The notes below the pieces were generated by a model. It had not been told where the DNA came from, searched no databases, and was given only the letters and a program-made list of their open reading frames with translations. From contig OZ231127.1 of NCBI GenBank assembly GCA_965153355.1, positions 51,832,001 to 51,896,000 on the forward strand: DNA of 64,000 nucleotides. The letters run 5' to 3'. Each line of letters begins with the position of its first letter. Positions within the stretch are counted from its first letter, which is position 1. Below are positions 26,860 through 40,714 of the stretch, piece by piece. A program made the translations under genes and the position numbers. This stretch comes from Flaccisagitta enflata. Lineage: Eukaryota; Chaetognatha; Sagittoidea; Aphragmophora.

Positions 26860-27000
26860 TACATGCCGCGCCGCAGAACCGAGTATGATATAAATTTACC
26901 GACGCCGCAGCGGCATCAGTAAATGACGACAACTGTTGCAGCCGCCGCAGCTGTGGTTGTGTGTACCGCCAGCACCGGCGCGGTATTTTACTTGTGACGA
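26860..27000. other. GC-rich island with GCCGC/GCAGC words
   Basis: A locally GC-rich 140 bp (GCCGCGCCGCAG, GACGCCGCAGCGGC, CAGCCGCCGCAGC) in AT-rich surroundings. Similar patches lie at 28980-29030 and 32480-32600. The CpG density could mark a regulatory region, but there is no direct evidence. Confidence 0.35.
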
Positions 27001-27044
27001 AAGATCTGTATTTGTAAGTGCTTGTTACGTATCAATTGAATAGT

Positions 27045-27095
27045 TTTTAGTTGCGTGAGAAGTGAGTCTCGAAGAGGCCTGTCCGTCCGTAGGTT
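27045..27095 (-). mobile_element. Family A relic (copy A14)
   Basis: TTTTTAGTTGCGTGAGAAGTG, AGTCTCGAAGAGGCC and TGTCCGTCCGT: only the hairpin end and start of the GTCC run remain. Confidence 0.5.
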
Positions 27096-27404
27096 ATTCG
27101 AAAGGCAACAGCTGCATGCTTAATGATATCGTTATATGCATAATTTCATGTTAGATAGGATCCTTTTGACATACAATAACGGATGTCAAGGTACCAACGA
27201 ATTTCATCCAGTAAACCATCTCACTCATAAATATACAGACACTTGAAATGTAGCGTCAACTTTGGAGAGGTGCTGCGCTTAAACAAATTGAGTTACTGAC
27301 ACCAGATTAGGCCCGTTTCAAAGAGTTGTTTAAAATCTTTCAAATGCGAATAGAAATTAAAAGAAATTGACGTGAAGGGACCAAGTTTTTACAGAGGAAG
27401 GAGA

Positions 27405-28422
27405 AATATAAGATGTGAACCCCCCTAAAACTGTAGCACCCCCCCTTACAGCTCAAACTACAGCAATAAATAATAAATCAAATGTTGCTAATTGAAGCTT
27501 TTAATTGTATAAGTGGCGCCACCAGAGCGATTTTGCAATTTCCATTCCAGTCTCAAATTATAATGGAGAATCCTTGATTTTATTAACTTTTAATAATAGT
27601 TAATTTCAGTACTTTATTAAGCTATATCTTGACTTAAAAAACAAAAATGAAAAATCGCTCTGGTGACGCCACTGGTATTAATATAAATACTATACTATCT
27701 GTACTACTGTACTATCTTGCTAATATGTATATCGACATGCATTATGGGACATAACTACCAAAGAAATAATGCAAACATAAAAAAATTGGTGATGTCTGGA
27801 AACTTCATCGAATTTCCGATCGGATGGCGCAAACCGCATTGTCCAAAGTTTATTCTTTTAGAAATGCCAAGCAAAACAAAGTTGCTACTATAAGCAGAAA
27901 ATGGCGAAAAAATTGCATCTTAGAATTTGGGAAATTGAGAAAGACAGCAGTTGTGGAAGAGTGTTGCTCTGGCACACCGCGCCGTAAAAACGAAGCATTC
28001 ACCATGGCCTCAAGTAGTTTCCAGGTTAGCCTGGATACAGTCCAGACCTTAAACTGACTGAATTGTGAATTTGAATTAAGAAGCGATAGAATTAAGAACG
28101 CGCCATGCCAAAGACCGCGCTGAAAAGAATCGCTCTCAGGATGTGAGAGAACACCACACCATCCTACCTTTAATTGCTTTACAAAAGCGCACCAAGGTGC
28201 ATGAAAGCTGAAGTTGATGCCATGTAAGGTCACACAAAGTAAAAGTTGTACTTTACAAATGTTAAATGCATTAATTGATGATAAATTGAACTGTATTGTA
28301 TCTTGTCAATATACTTTTTAGCAAGATAGTATTTCTCCTTTACCTTTAGAATATTCATAATTTAATTGGTTAGAGCTGTAGGTGGGAATGCTACAGTTTT
28401 CAGGGGGTTCACACCCTATATT
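27405..28422. mobile_element. Inverted-repeat transposon, long form (~1.0 kb)
   Basis: The left end TGTGAACCCCCCTAAAACTG...TACAGCTC and the reverse complement of the right end (TGTGAACCCCCTGAAAACTG...TACAGCTC) pair over about 45 bp. A second inverted pair lies inside the left part: GTGGCGCCACCAGAGCGATTTT at 27513-27534 against AAAATCGCTCTGGTGACGCC at 27651-27670. A 77-codon open frame (27824-28057) and its antisense frame show no recognisable transposase. The target duplication is unclear. It is related to the shorter copy at 58457-58805. Confidence 0.7.
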
Positions 28423-28577
28423 AACCTTCTCTCTGTAGCTCTGTTTTGAGAGGATTTCCGTCTCTCTTGGGTCCGTTATAGCGGAGTATAACTTAATTTG
28501 ATTATCTTCTCCCTGGCCTAAGAATCTTTTATTCATCTTCCAAAAGCATGAAACGTATCTATAAGCGTAAGCGTGAT

Positions 28578-28609
28578 AGCAGGAACCGCTGACCATCTAT
28601 CGCTTTTGA
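28578..28609 (-). mobile_element. Family B head relic
   Basis: AGCAGGAACCGCTGACCATC followed by TATCGCTTTTGA matches the inverted AAAAGCG-type head of family B (GGTCAGCGGTACC). Nothing else of the element is left. 28610-29265 holds no other feature apart from a CAGCAG-rich patch at 28988-29028. Confidence 0.55.
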
Positions 28610-29265
28610 CCGGAGATGTTACCTGGGCACATGGCATAATTCAAAATCATAAAACTATCAGCTCAAACGTACATTTCTTCCTGAAAAAGATTTTGTGAAA
28701 ATCTTTTGATTCGAGGCAATGAATGAATGAAAAAAAAAGGGAACAATTTATCATCAATCATCATCGTCCAATCTGAGACCATTATTTCATTCTTTTTTTT
28801 CATTATTGAAGGAATAAAAAACAATTATCGATCAACGTAAATGTGGCAAGATTTCAGGTTAAATTTTTGGTTATGTATGGCTGATTTAAAGAGCTTTTTT
28901 CCCCCTTATGGCCATGACCGGCGGGCATTTTCAAATACGATCACCGTTTTTCATGCGACCGCTGTGTGGCAACGAGGGCTGTTTTGGGCCGCAGCAGCGG
29001 CAGTGTGCAGCAGTGAGCAGCAGTGACAGCCGTCAATGCGTCACAAAAAATCTATTATTAATACACGACGAAGAAGACTGATTTATGGGAGTCCACACAG
29101 ACATAAGCACAGACCCGCACACATCAGACACCCATGCCGACGTCAAGATACGTTATATAATGATGGACCACGCGGATTTAGAATGAAAGAAGAAACACAC
29201 AGACATAACAACGGACACACACATGCCCACGTGGTAAACTTATCACATAAAACTACACAGACACA

Positions 29266-29404
<139 letters not shown>

Positions 29405-29594
29405 TTAGTATTTCACAAAGTTTGAAAAAGAAACAGAGACAGAGAGCGAGAGTCACACAAAAAAAGATTAACAGAACCAAAAACGTCAAAAAGGGATAAG
29501 ACGGAAATTGATGAGCGAGTCGGCAGATTAGAAAGATGGGGAACCCGAATGAAAAGAAAAGAAGGAATCGGCCAGAGAGAGAAAGGGGGGGGGC

Positions 29595-29765
<171 letters not shown>

Positions 29766-30051
29766 GACAGAAATAGAGAGAGAAAGAGACAGTTTGCAAT
29801 CAAGAGAAAAATATTGAGAAAAGTGAAGGTGTCAGCGAGACACATAGACAGACAGCCAGCCAAAAATGGAGGCGAGTCTGAGAAGGCGGGGAGAGAGAAA
29901 TAGGTCACGTCATTGATGACATGACCACCAACAATTGAGCCAGTCAAAATGTTTTCTCGTGAAATTTTTTCTATGTACTCGTTGAGGGAGGGATTCTCGT
30001 TGATGGGTTCCGGCATGGGGAAAACAGTTCCTGCGTGTTTAGCTTACCAAG

Positions 30052-30144
<93 letters not shown>

Positions 30145-30146
30145 CA

Positions 30147-30223
<77 letters not shown>
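30052..30223 (+). repeat. Compound (CAA)n-(CT)n microsatellite
   Basis: (CAA)n to 30143, a CACACA bridge, then (CT)n at 30149-30223. Gln, Asn and Cys homopolymer frames here are repeat artefacts. Confidence 0.97.
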
Positions 30224-30226
<3 letters not shown>

Positions 30227-30284
30227 TCGTTTTTGAATATCCTCTTTTTCCAATTCGTAAAAATCGAAAAAGATCAGAAACATA

Positions 30285-30889
30285 ACCATGGGCAAAAAAA
30301 AAATCGCACATTACTTATTTCTACCTTAAGTTGGTGTAGCTTTTTAGAAAGTAAATAAAATCTATGACCATTTTGAAGAGCTTCAAAAAATCTTTCATTT
30401 GAGTCGTTGAACGAAAACCAAACTTGAAAACTCTAGAAGCTATGTTAATTTGAAAAAAAAATATCAAATTGAAATCTGACAGAGATGATGTTTTTTACCT
30501 AGTTGAATTCATGGACTAAATGTCTTTGTTTGATTACCATTTCTAAACGGATTGACTTAAAAAGTTCTGCTTGGTGCCATTTTGTAGATAATAAGTTGTA
30601 TTTTTATTTTCTTTTAAATTTTTCTTACTTTCCTTTTGTCAGCTATATTTTTCGTGTTTTCAAAGACAAAACTAAAACTACAGAATCTATTCAATTGACA
30701 GATTATGATGATGCTCACTTCAAACTGTTGCCATTTCTAAATGAATTGAGTGACAACTTTCTACTTAGCCTAGATTTGAAGAACTTTCGAATATCTTTCA
30801 AACGGTCACTGATTTTTTGTATTTTTATTGAAATCAAGCCAGTCAAAGGCATCAAAAAATGCCATGTGCGGTTTTTTTTTGCCCATGGT
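30285..30889. mobile_element. TA-flanked inverted-repeat MITE, 605 bp
   Basis: Left end ACCATGGGCAAAAAAAAA then TCGCACAT. The right end, reverse complemented, reads ACCATGGGCAAAAAAAAA then CCGCACAT. Both are flanked by TA (30283-30284, 30890-30891), as in Tc1/mariner-type insertions. A 139-codon open frame (30503-30922) begins inside and runs out through the right end, so it is not a transposase gene. Confidence 0.75.
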
Positions 30890-31141
30890 TACATAGGGAA
30901 AAATAAGGAAGAGGTAAAATAAGGAGAGGCACAAGTTCACAAAATGAGAGAAAGAAGCATCCTTGTTAATCGTTCCTCAAAGGAACATGATAGGTTTACG
31001 CAACATGTACCGCCATACATGATACATCCAGACATCAACTCAAAAATAGAGTAACAGGGAAACACACATTCTTATAGAAAACCACAAGCAAGCACGCACA
31101 CAAACACACAGACGCACAACCACACTCAGAAACACAAATAA

Positions 31142-31148
31142 ACTAACA

Positions 31149-31192
<44 letters not shown>
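31142..31192 (+). repeat. (CA)n microsatellite, ~50 bp
   Basis: AC run with one TACA interruption near its start. A (GA)/(GACA) patch follows at 31391-31430. Confidence 0.93.
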
Positions 31193-31196
<4 letters not shown>

Positions 31197-31391
31197 TCGT
31201 ATACTGACAGATCGGCGAGCAAAAGAAGAAGAGCGAGGATTCATTTGAAAGCGATTGAATCCATTAGAATTTTTTAAACAAAAAAGATTTTTTTCCCTTT
31301 GACTCGGATTTTTCCACACTTTTTTCCCTTCTTTTTTTGTTCTTGGGCGCAAAATACCAAAAATGGAAAACAATGGGAAGCTAAGAAGAAC

Positions 31392-31430
<39 letters not shown>

Positions 31431-31536
31431 TACAGACAAAAGGATACACAAAGAGGCAGGGAAAGAGATAGATAAATAGTCAAAACATGTAGACCGACAT
31501 AATGGCCGATACACAGAGAGACAAACCAACTGACTA

Positions 31537-31627
31537 AAGGGGTTGTCGCATTGGAAACATTATCGAGATTTTACATAGGGAATATCTCGATGATATCTAG
31601 ATAATACGTCCAATGCGACAACCCCTT
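31537..31627. mobile_element. 91-bp fold-back mini-element
   Basis: AAGGGGTTGTCGCATTGGA at 31537-31555 is the exact reverse complement of 31609-31627. Inside, ATCGAGAT and ATCTCGAT form a second pair, so nearly the whole 91 bp folds on itself. No target duplication was recognised. It sits in a GACA/AGAG-rich setting. 31628-32103 contains A-rich sequence only. Confidence 0.65.
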
Positions 31628-32103
31628 CACATACAGAGACAGACAGAGAGACAGGGATTTATAAAGAGAGAGAGTGATGATACCGCTTCCATTAAATCGC
31701 ATATTCGATTAGACCGATGTACACGAGGGAAAAAAAAAAGAAAAAAAAAAGGGAATAATTCGGAAAAGAGAAATTTTGCAAAAAAGAAAAAAAAAAGAAA
31801 AAAAAGAAAAGGGAAAACACTTTGGTCCCAAAATCGATCCATTCACAAAATTTGCCTCACAGACATGTGGAAAAAATGACATCGGAAGGACAGAAGGTGG
31901 ATCAAGATTTTCGCGCGATCCACGCTGCCCAAATTCAGATGGCCGGTTGTTTTTGATTGTTGGCGTCGGTCTGTTGGCCAAATTGTTTGACTGACCATCA
32001 ATCTGTCTGTCCCTTTATCATATGAGGGTTTTCTCTGCCTGTCTATGTTCGTTACTGATTTTGTCTGTCTTTTCAAATATCATTCGAGATCATTCCATAC
32101 GTT

Positions 32104-32118
32104 TCTCTCTGTCTGTCG

Positions 32119-32152
<34 letters not shown>
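32104..32152 (+). repeat. (TGTC)n microsatellite
   Basis: TGTC/GTCT run of about 45 bp. 32153-32480 has no feature. Confidence 0.93.
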
Positions 32153-32153
<1 letters not shown>

Positions 32154-32479
32154 CGGTTGTCTGTCTATCCGTCTCTTTCTCTCTTGATGATGTAAAACCA
32201 GTAGAATAAAGTAGAAAAGAAGAAGAATGTAAAAATGTAAATCAAATAAAACCAAAAAATAAAAGGTGGGAAGGACTGAAAGAAAATTAGGGGTTTGCGT
32301 AAGTTAACGATTGAAGGCAAAATAAATGCATTTATTCAAAAGTAAAACTTTTTTTTTCAAAAAGAAGAAAAAAAACTGAGGGGAAAATCGGATAAGAATC
32401 TTCGATTTTTTTTTAGCAGAAAAGTTGTTTTCCAATGAATTGAAAGATTTTGATATTTACGACTTAAAAGAGCCTAAAA

Positions 32480-32600
32480 AGCTGCGTCAGCGGCGCGGCA
32501 ACAGCCACCGGCGGCTGCATGTAAATTACGGCGGCAGCAGCAGCAGGACGGCATATTAATAAATGCCTTTGACAACGGCGTCAGTGTGGTATGGAGGTTC
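32480..32600. other. GC-rich island
   Basis: GCGTCAGCGGCGCGGCAACA, CACCGGCGGCTGC and GGCGGCAGCAGCAGCAGG in AT-rich surroundings. It is similar in word content to 26860-27000. Function unknown. Confidence 0.35.
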
Positions 32601-32901
32601 AATACGGCGCGGGTGGGATGGAATTGGCTGGTCGGTTCGTCTGTTTGAAATGTGTGAAAACCAAGCATCAATATGCGGAGGAAGGATTTCCCGACAAGGC
32701 TGCAGTGATGTTTTATTCGTAAAGTGTCAATACTCAAATATTTTTGTCAAGGGAGCCGTCGCTTTTTTTTAATCAATTAGTACTTGGTTGAAACTATATC
32801 AGTATATGGATTAAATAGCTCTATGGTTTTAGACTTCAGTCACTTCAGTGAATCACGGGTCAAAAAGTGTGATGTCTTCAAAAGCAAAAATATTTAAAAG
32901 A

Positions 32902-33144
32902 AACAAGGTCGGATACACGGCCGATAAGTAATCGCTTGCGGGTGATCAGGGGCAATGATCTGGGTGGGCAGGGGCTAACCATGGGTGGACGAAGACTTTA
33001 ATGTGGCTGGGAAGGGGCCGCGATGCTGAGAAATCATTTCTTCAGCCAATTCTGCGTCATCTAGAATTTCGCGTTAACAAACTTCGGACCTACCTTTCAA
33101 CGTTCTCACCCTCTTCGAGAGTCGCTCACAGAGCGACCTAAAAT
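32902..33144 (+). mobile_element. Family A element (copy A15), full length
   Basis: Left end AACAAGGTCGGATACACGGC, TCGCTTGCGGGTGATCAGGG, then three variants of GGTGGGCAGGGG. The interior GAGAAATCATTTCTTCAGCC...GCGTCATC is shared with copy A7. It ends CCCTCTTCGAGAG followed by a perfect 7-bp stem GTCGCTC/GAGCGAC (loop ACA), then CTAAAAT. The GTCGCTC/GAGCGAC stem differs from GTCGCGT/ACGCGAC on both sides. Confidence 0.8.
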
Positions 33145-33293
33145 ATTTTGAAAAAGATAAGCCCGCATCGTTGCGCACGTACGGCAAGTAATTACAGTTG
33201 ACATTTCAATCATTCAATCATTCCAAACTCAAGAAAACGTATCAAAGTACCCGATCAATTTTAAATTACTGAATTTGAAATTCCTTGCTTAAC

Positions 33294-34786
<1,493 letters not shown>

Positions 34787-35043
34787 CTCTGACCACAAAG
34801 CAAACAGCTGACGGGAGTTTCTATATTAAAAAAAAGAAAAGAAAAAAACCGGAAACTACAAAAGAAAAAAAAAAAAATGATGAAAGTATAAAAGATTGAA
34901 AGATTTCTCGAAAAATCGAAGAGACATTTCTTCCATATTCGCACAAAGCATCCTTCGCTTTATTCGTCAACAATCTATTCCCAGTTGGTCTGTTTGTCAA
35001 ATTTCAGATTTTTCCCGGTCATTTATTTGAGAATCTTGATCTA

Positions 35044-35571
35044 CAGTGCTGCGCAAAAAATGTTTTAGATTTTTTCAATGTTATATCTTCAAAAAATGAA
35101 GCATTTGCCGTCAAGCGCAATTATGTTTGTCAAACGGTTTTAAAGTTACAGAAGTATGAATTTCAAAAATCATTTGGGAAAAAAATTAGTTTTTTCAATA
35201 TTTCTTAAATACTCATTCCACCATGAATATTTCATGATTTTAGCCATAAAATAGCCTTATTTGGCATATTCAGGACTTGTAAAGCGAAACTGTACATCAC
35301 AACAACCAAAGAAACTGTTAGAATGAGGATAATAAGAAAGTATTGAATAATCATCATAAAATTCAATAGATTTATAAATCATTTAGGTAATGAAAGTTCA
35401 GAAATACCCTTTCAACTTGTACCATTTTTCACATTCTAGTCAAACTGTAAAGGTTCATTCAAGTATTGCAGTTTGAATTATGGATAACAAAGAAAGATTA
35501 GTTAAAAGGTGCTAACTATAGCTTGAAAATAGGATTCGATACTACCTAAAACTTTTTTTTGCGCCGCACTG
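35044..35571. mobile_element. Tc1-like MITE, 528 bp
   Basis: Left end CAGTGCTGCGCAAAAAATG then TTTTAG. The right end, reverse complemented, reads CAGTGCGGCGCAAAAAAAAG then TTTTAG. Both are flanked by TA (35042-35043, 35572-35573). CAGTG ends, the CAAAA(A)GTTTTAG motif and a TA target are characteristic of Tc1-type elements. The AT-rich interior has no transposase frame. Confidence 0.85.
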
Positions 35572-36754
35572 TAGTTTTTAGCCGCATTCATGCGAATCTA
35601 TAAACCGCCATTCAGTAGAATGTTTATCAGTCATGCTTTTTTTAAAGGTTATTGAGGCCCCTTAGGATTTCCGCCAATAGCTTCAATAATCGATATCATC
35701 ATGCAATTGATAGTTGAATTGTTTCAAATTTTTGTGCAGATCACTGAGATCAGAGAATTTTCTAGTATATCCCAAAATGGCTCTATCCATTCACTTCCTC
35801 AGACATAAGAGTTGTTTTCGTAACCCAAAACTCCACTCCGTTTCTTCGATGCTTGGGACCAAGGGGGGAAGGGGGAGAGGGGAAGGCGCAGCATGTAATA
35901 TAGGTAAAAGTCGGGGGGGGGGATAAGGGCGCAGGGCAGCTTTTAAAGATAAATTGCGAAGTTGTTTGATCACAAACCCACCAAAATTTGATTTGGGACC
36001 CGTCAAGTGGTCGATACTTTCAAGGTGGTGGTTTTTTGTGTAAATCGCGAAATGACGAAGTCGAAAAAAAAAAGAAAAAGGAAGCGAAAAAGGAAAACAA
36101 AATTGAAAGATTTCAAAAATTTCGCTTTCATTTGATGAAGTTGTGTCCGGTGGTTTCCATGGCATTCTACTCCTTGATTTCTTTTGTAAACATAGTTCCC
36201 TCATGAGTTATTAAGAAAACTATGAATAGAAAAGTCCGCTGAAAAAAAGGAAGAAAAAGAGCGCGAAAAAAGCTTACCGTAAGAACCGTCAAAAATGATT
36301 TTCCATCTTTTCTTCCATCTGAAAATTAAAAAAACGCTTGACCGAAACATTTCTGGAAGTTTAGGGTAATACCCCAAAACTAAGCTCTTGCAGTGAAGTG
36401 ATTTCCTGCTCATGCATAGAAGGTAAGAAAAAAAAGAATAGATTCTATCATCTTTTGACGATTAATGGTTATCAATGAAGCATATTTTGTATGAAATGTG
36501 CAACAGAGTATATTACAAAAAACTTGATGAAAATAGTTTTTCAAAATCAACATGATATCTAGAAATAAGCAAAACATTCAATATCAAGAAGAATGTAATT
36601 CGCTTCTCTACCCACATGAGTAATTGGACTTAGTCTGTTGTACGTTTTAGGCGAGGCCTAGAGTAGTAGAATCCATGAAAACCGGCGTGGTGCATAAAGG
36701 CGTTAAAGTAGTTTCTGTTTTTTGCCTCTACGGTTGGGATGTTCGGGATTTGGA
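35572..36754. other. Unique AT-rich sequence, no supported gene
   Basis: Short frames only. There are poly-G patches at 35863-35880 and 35914-35923. Two A-rich runs at 36060-36100 and 36240-36260 create Lys-rich frames. Confidence 0.4.
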
Positions 36755-36756
36755 TA

Positions 36757-37755
36757 CAGTAGATCTCGTCTAGACTTGAGATAACGGGGGCCAGCGCTGT
36801 GGAAAGACGAATGAAGCTAGGGGAGCAATATTTGGATCATAGACTAATCAAAGGATGCTTAATTCCCCATGATAGCTGGTTGCCATGGAAACACATTTCC
36901 ATGTATTCTCGCTAAAATATCAATATTTTGAGAGATTTTTTTAGGGAACATTGCTTAAAATCAAATTTGCTACAACTTTCCCACAGTATGTTCTGTAAGA
37001 ATGTCGCTCGTTTAGCCGTTGCTAGGGAGCGTATCTATGTGTGACAGCCAGAGATTAGGTATCGAGACCCGGCAATCCGTGTATCGGTGCGGTCAAAGGG
37101 AATAACGGATAACGGAAAATTCACCGTGAAAACCGATCGCTCTTCTTCCTCTTCCTCCTCCCTTTCCTTCCCCCTCCACTCTTCTATTCTTCCAAGATCA
37201 TTTGTTTCTTAAAGCCGATCTGATACCGCTTCTCTTCTTCTCCTCTCTCTCTTGACAGTGTTTTGGCAAATGTATATCACAAGGATCATCATGAGTCAAA
37301 CGCAATGATTCTTATACAAAATCTGTTCCTTCTACATTTACATGAATAACGCGTAACCTTGTTTTGAATAACGTCCAGTTATTTAGGGATAACGACCTTA
37401 GTATAAAATGGCGGATTTTTACCATATAACGACCTCATAACGCCCAACTACTGACATACAGTAACGCAAATCTCTGGTGACAGCCCTTAGCAACCGCTAA
37501 ACCAGCAACATTCTTACAGAATATACTGTGGGAAAGTTGTAGCAAATTTAATTCTAAAAAATGTTCCCTCAAAAAATTTCTCAAAATATTGATACTTTAG
37601 CGTGAATACATGGAAATGTGTTTCCATGGCAACCAGCTATCATGAGCAAAAAAACATCCCTTTATAAGTCTATGTTTCAAATATCACTCCCTTGGCTTCA
37701 TTTGTTTTTCTACAATGCTTGCCCCGGTTATCTCAAGTCTAGACGAGATCTACTG
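36757..37755. mobile_element. Long-inverted-repeat TA-flanked element, 1.0 kb
   Basis: Arms of about 280 bp (36757-37045 and 37475-37755) are inverted repeats starting CAGTAGATCTCGTCTAGAC and enclosing a 430-bp centre with TAACG-rich words (37340-37460). TA flanks both ends (36755-36756, 37756-37757). CAGT ends and TA targeting point to the Tc1/mariner/pogo supergroup. Inner arm sequence (36911-37030) is shared with 38822-39397 although the outer ends differ. No transposase frame. Confidence 0.8.
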
Positions 37756-37838
37756 TACAGGGTCAAGCACCGACACACGCATTTATTGACCACCGGCACA
37801 GTTTAGGTGTAGTGGAATTCTATGGAACTGGTCTTTTG

Positions 37839-37947
<109 letters not shown>

Positions 37948-38149
37948 TTAAAAGGGTGAAATGAAAAAAAGTTGGGAGGGAAAGTCTGTAAAGAAAAAAC
38001 CTGTAAACTTTGAATGAATATATTTCGAAAATTCATTTAAGAAAAGAAATCAATCCTCTTCAATGTCTCCATTGAAAGTTGATTTTTATGGCTGAGGCGA
38101 CTATCGAACGATCAAACTCTTCTGCACAATATCGAATGTCTTCGATGTG

Positions 38150-38475
<326 letters not shown>

Positions 38476-38821
38476 AGAGAGAGGGAGAGAGTCGTGAATA
38501 TTGGAATATGAGTGAAAGTGTTTACTTGAACGCAAATATATGCACAGCAGAAGAGAGTTCCTCTCATACGCATTGCGCATATTTCATAGAGCAAAATTGG
38601 GAAAGACGTGGATAATGCGTGTACGTTTGTACGTCAGAGAATATTGTGGGTATCGGATATGTTTCTAACTACCTGCTGATACTCATGGGGCAGATATATT
38701 GGAAGAAAAAAAAATGCCTAATAAACAGAAATCATGAAATGGCAGGAAAAAAACGAGGCGCGGTTCGGTCCGAGGAAACAATGGAAGCGGAATGCGCATG
38801 CTTGTCGTGTAATTCATGATA

Positions 38822-39397
38822 CAGTGAGGTTCGTGGAATAACAGCCTTAACTGGAGGAGGGTACTTAAGTGTCTTAATTTCATTTGATAAACTTGATATT
38901 TGAAATATAATTTGTTCACTCGATGCTTTTGTCCCCAAGTTTTTTTGTTGCTATGGAAACCAAAATTATTTTTTCAATCATTTATAACCACTAAAATATC
39001 AATATTTTGAGAAATATTGTCAGGGAACATTGCTCAAAATTAAATTTGCTACAACTTTCCCACAGTATGTTCTGTAAGAATATTGCTCATTTGGCCGTTG
39101 CTAGGGAGCATGATTTAGTGGTTGCCAAACAAGCAATATTCTTACAGGACATACTGTGGGAAAGTTGTAGCAAATTTGATTCTGAGCAATGTTCCTTGAT
39201 AATATTTGTCAAAATATTGGTATTCTAGTTGTTATAAATGTTCAAAAAAATAATTTTGGTTTCCATAGCAACCGAAAAACTCAGGGACAAAAGCATCAAG
39301 TGAACAACTTATATTTCAAATATCAAGTTTGTCAAATAATATTAGGACCCTTAGATACCTTCCTCCAGTTTAGGCTGTTATTCCACAAACCCCACTG
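38822..39397. mobile_element. Fold-back TA-flanked element, 576 bp
   Basis: Almost the whole element is one inverted repeat, with arms of about 280 bp meeting near 39110. Ends are CAGTGAGGTTCGTGGAATAA and, reverse complemented, CAGTGGGGTTTGTGGAATAA. TA flanks both (38820-38821, 39398-39399). The inner arm (38990-39109: TCAATATTTTGAGA, CTACAACTTTCCCACAGTAT, GCCGTTGCTAGGGAGC) matches 36911-37030 closely. Open frames inside are translations of the arms. Confidence 0.85.
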
Positions 39398-39557
39398 TAC
39401 ATGTCTCTCATTCTACAGCACAACATCCAATCCTCCCCAAAACATCGCCTAGCATTTCAATTTGCCAGCCAGCTGTCACGGTACTTACGTATGGGGAATG
39501 TTATCAAGACCTCACTGATCAAAAATGAATCATTTGAATTTAAAAAAAACTAAAAAA

Positions 39558-39755
39558 CTTACGACCGACCGACCGACTGACGAAAAAACGCAAAACGCGC
39601 ATTTGGCTAATGAGAGCGGATACACGACCGACAAACTGTCGCTTGCGGTTGGGCAGGGGCAGTAACGCTCAGAAATCACAAATGTATGACGTGTCATCCA
39701 AAAAAATTGCATTATGGACGTAAACGTCTACGGACCTATCTAGAGAGCTACCTAT
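39558..39755 (+). mobile_element. Family A element, rearranged (copy A16)
   Basis: A (GACC)n run and AAAACGCGCATTTGGC precede GCGGATACACGACCGAC, TGTCGCTTGCGGTTGGGC, AGGGGCAGTAACGC and CAGAAATCACAAATG. The GACC run before the left end suggests two A pieces joined in the order end-then-start. Confidence 0.6.
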
Positions 39756-39884
39756 GGTACCTACTACCTAATAAAAAGATATTTTACTTTACGATAGGAG
39801 TAAAACTAAAGGACAAAAGGGGCGCTTATTGAAAGAGGCTCTAAATAGAGAAATGCAATATGAACACATCCTCAAATACACGAC

Positions 39885-39945
39885 TGCTTAGCGGGGAAAA
39901 GGAAGCGAAGGGGTCGCGGGGTTCGAACCCGCCAATGCCCCGATT
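39885..39945 (+). tRNA. tRNA-like 3' fragment (T-arm), probably pseudogene
   Basis: GCGGG-GTTCGAA-CCCGC at 39914-39930 is a perfect 5-bp T-stem with a 7-base loop. CGGGG (39892) and CCCCG (39938) could form an outer stem. A proper D-arm, anticodon arm and 7-bp acceptor stem are not visible at normal spacing, so it is a fragment or SINE-derived piece rather than an intact tRNA gene. Confidence 0.3.
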
Positions 39946-40054
39946 TTCCTAGCAAAAAGGATGAAAAAAGGATTCCAAAGTCGCGCCTAAATATCGCAAG
40001 AGGCTTTCATTTATGTTCACCTGGTGAGAAAACGATTGCAACACGACACCCTCG

Positions 40055-40161
<107 letters not shown>

Positions 40162-40255
40162 TACTGACAGAGAGACATTGGCGGACAGAGACAGACTTAT
40201 AGACAGAGACCGACAAACAAAAAAAAAAAAAAAAACGAAAATAAAAGGAAAGAAA

Positions 40256-40690
<435 letters not shown>

Positions 40691-40714
40691 GACAGGCAGA
40701 AAGAATAATGTTCA

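Noticed and set aside
27824-28057. Possible transposase remnant in the long inverted-repeat element
   Set aside because: The 77-residue frame has no recognisable catalytic or DNA-binding motif, and an antisense frame overlaps it for its full length.
30503-30922. 139-codon frame, AT-rich but not repetitive
   Set aside because: It starts inside the 30285-30889 element and passes through its right terminal repeat into flanking DNA. It resembles no transposase.
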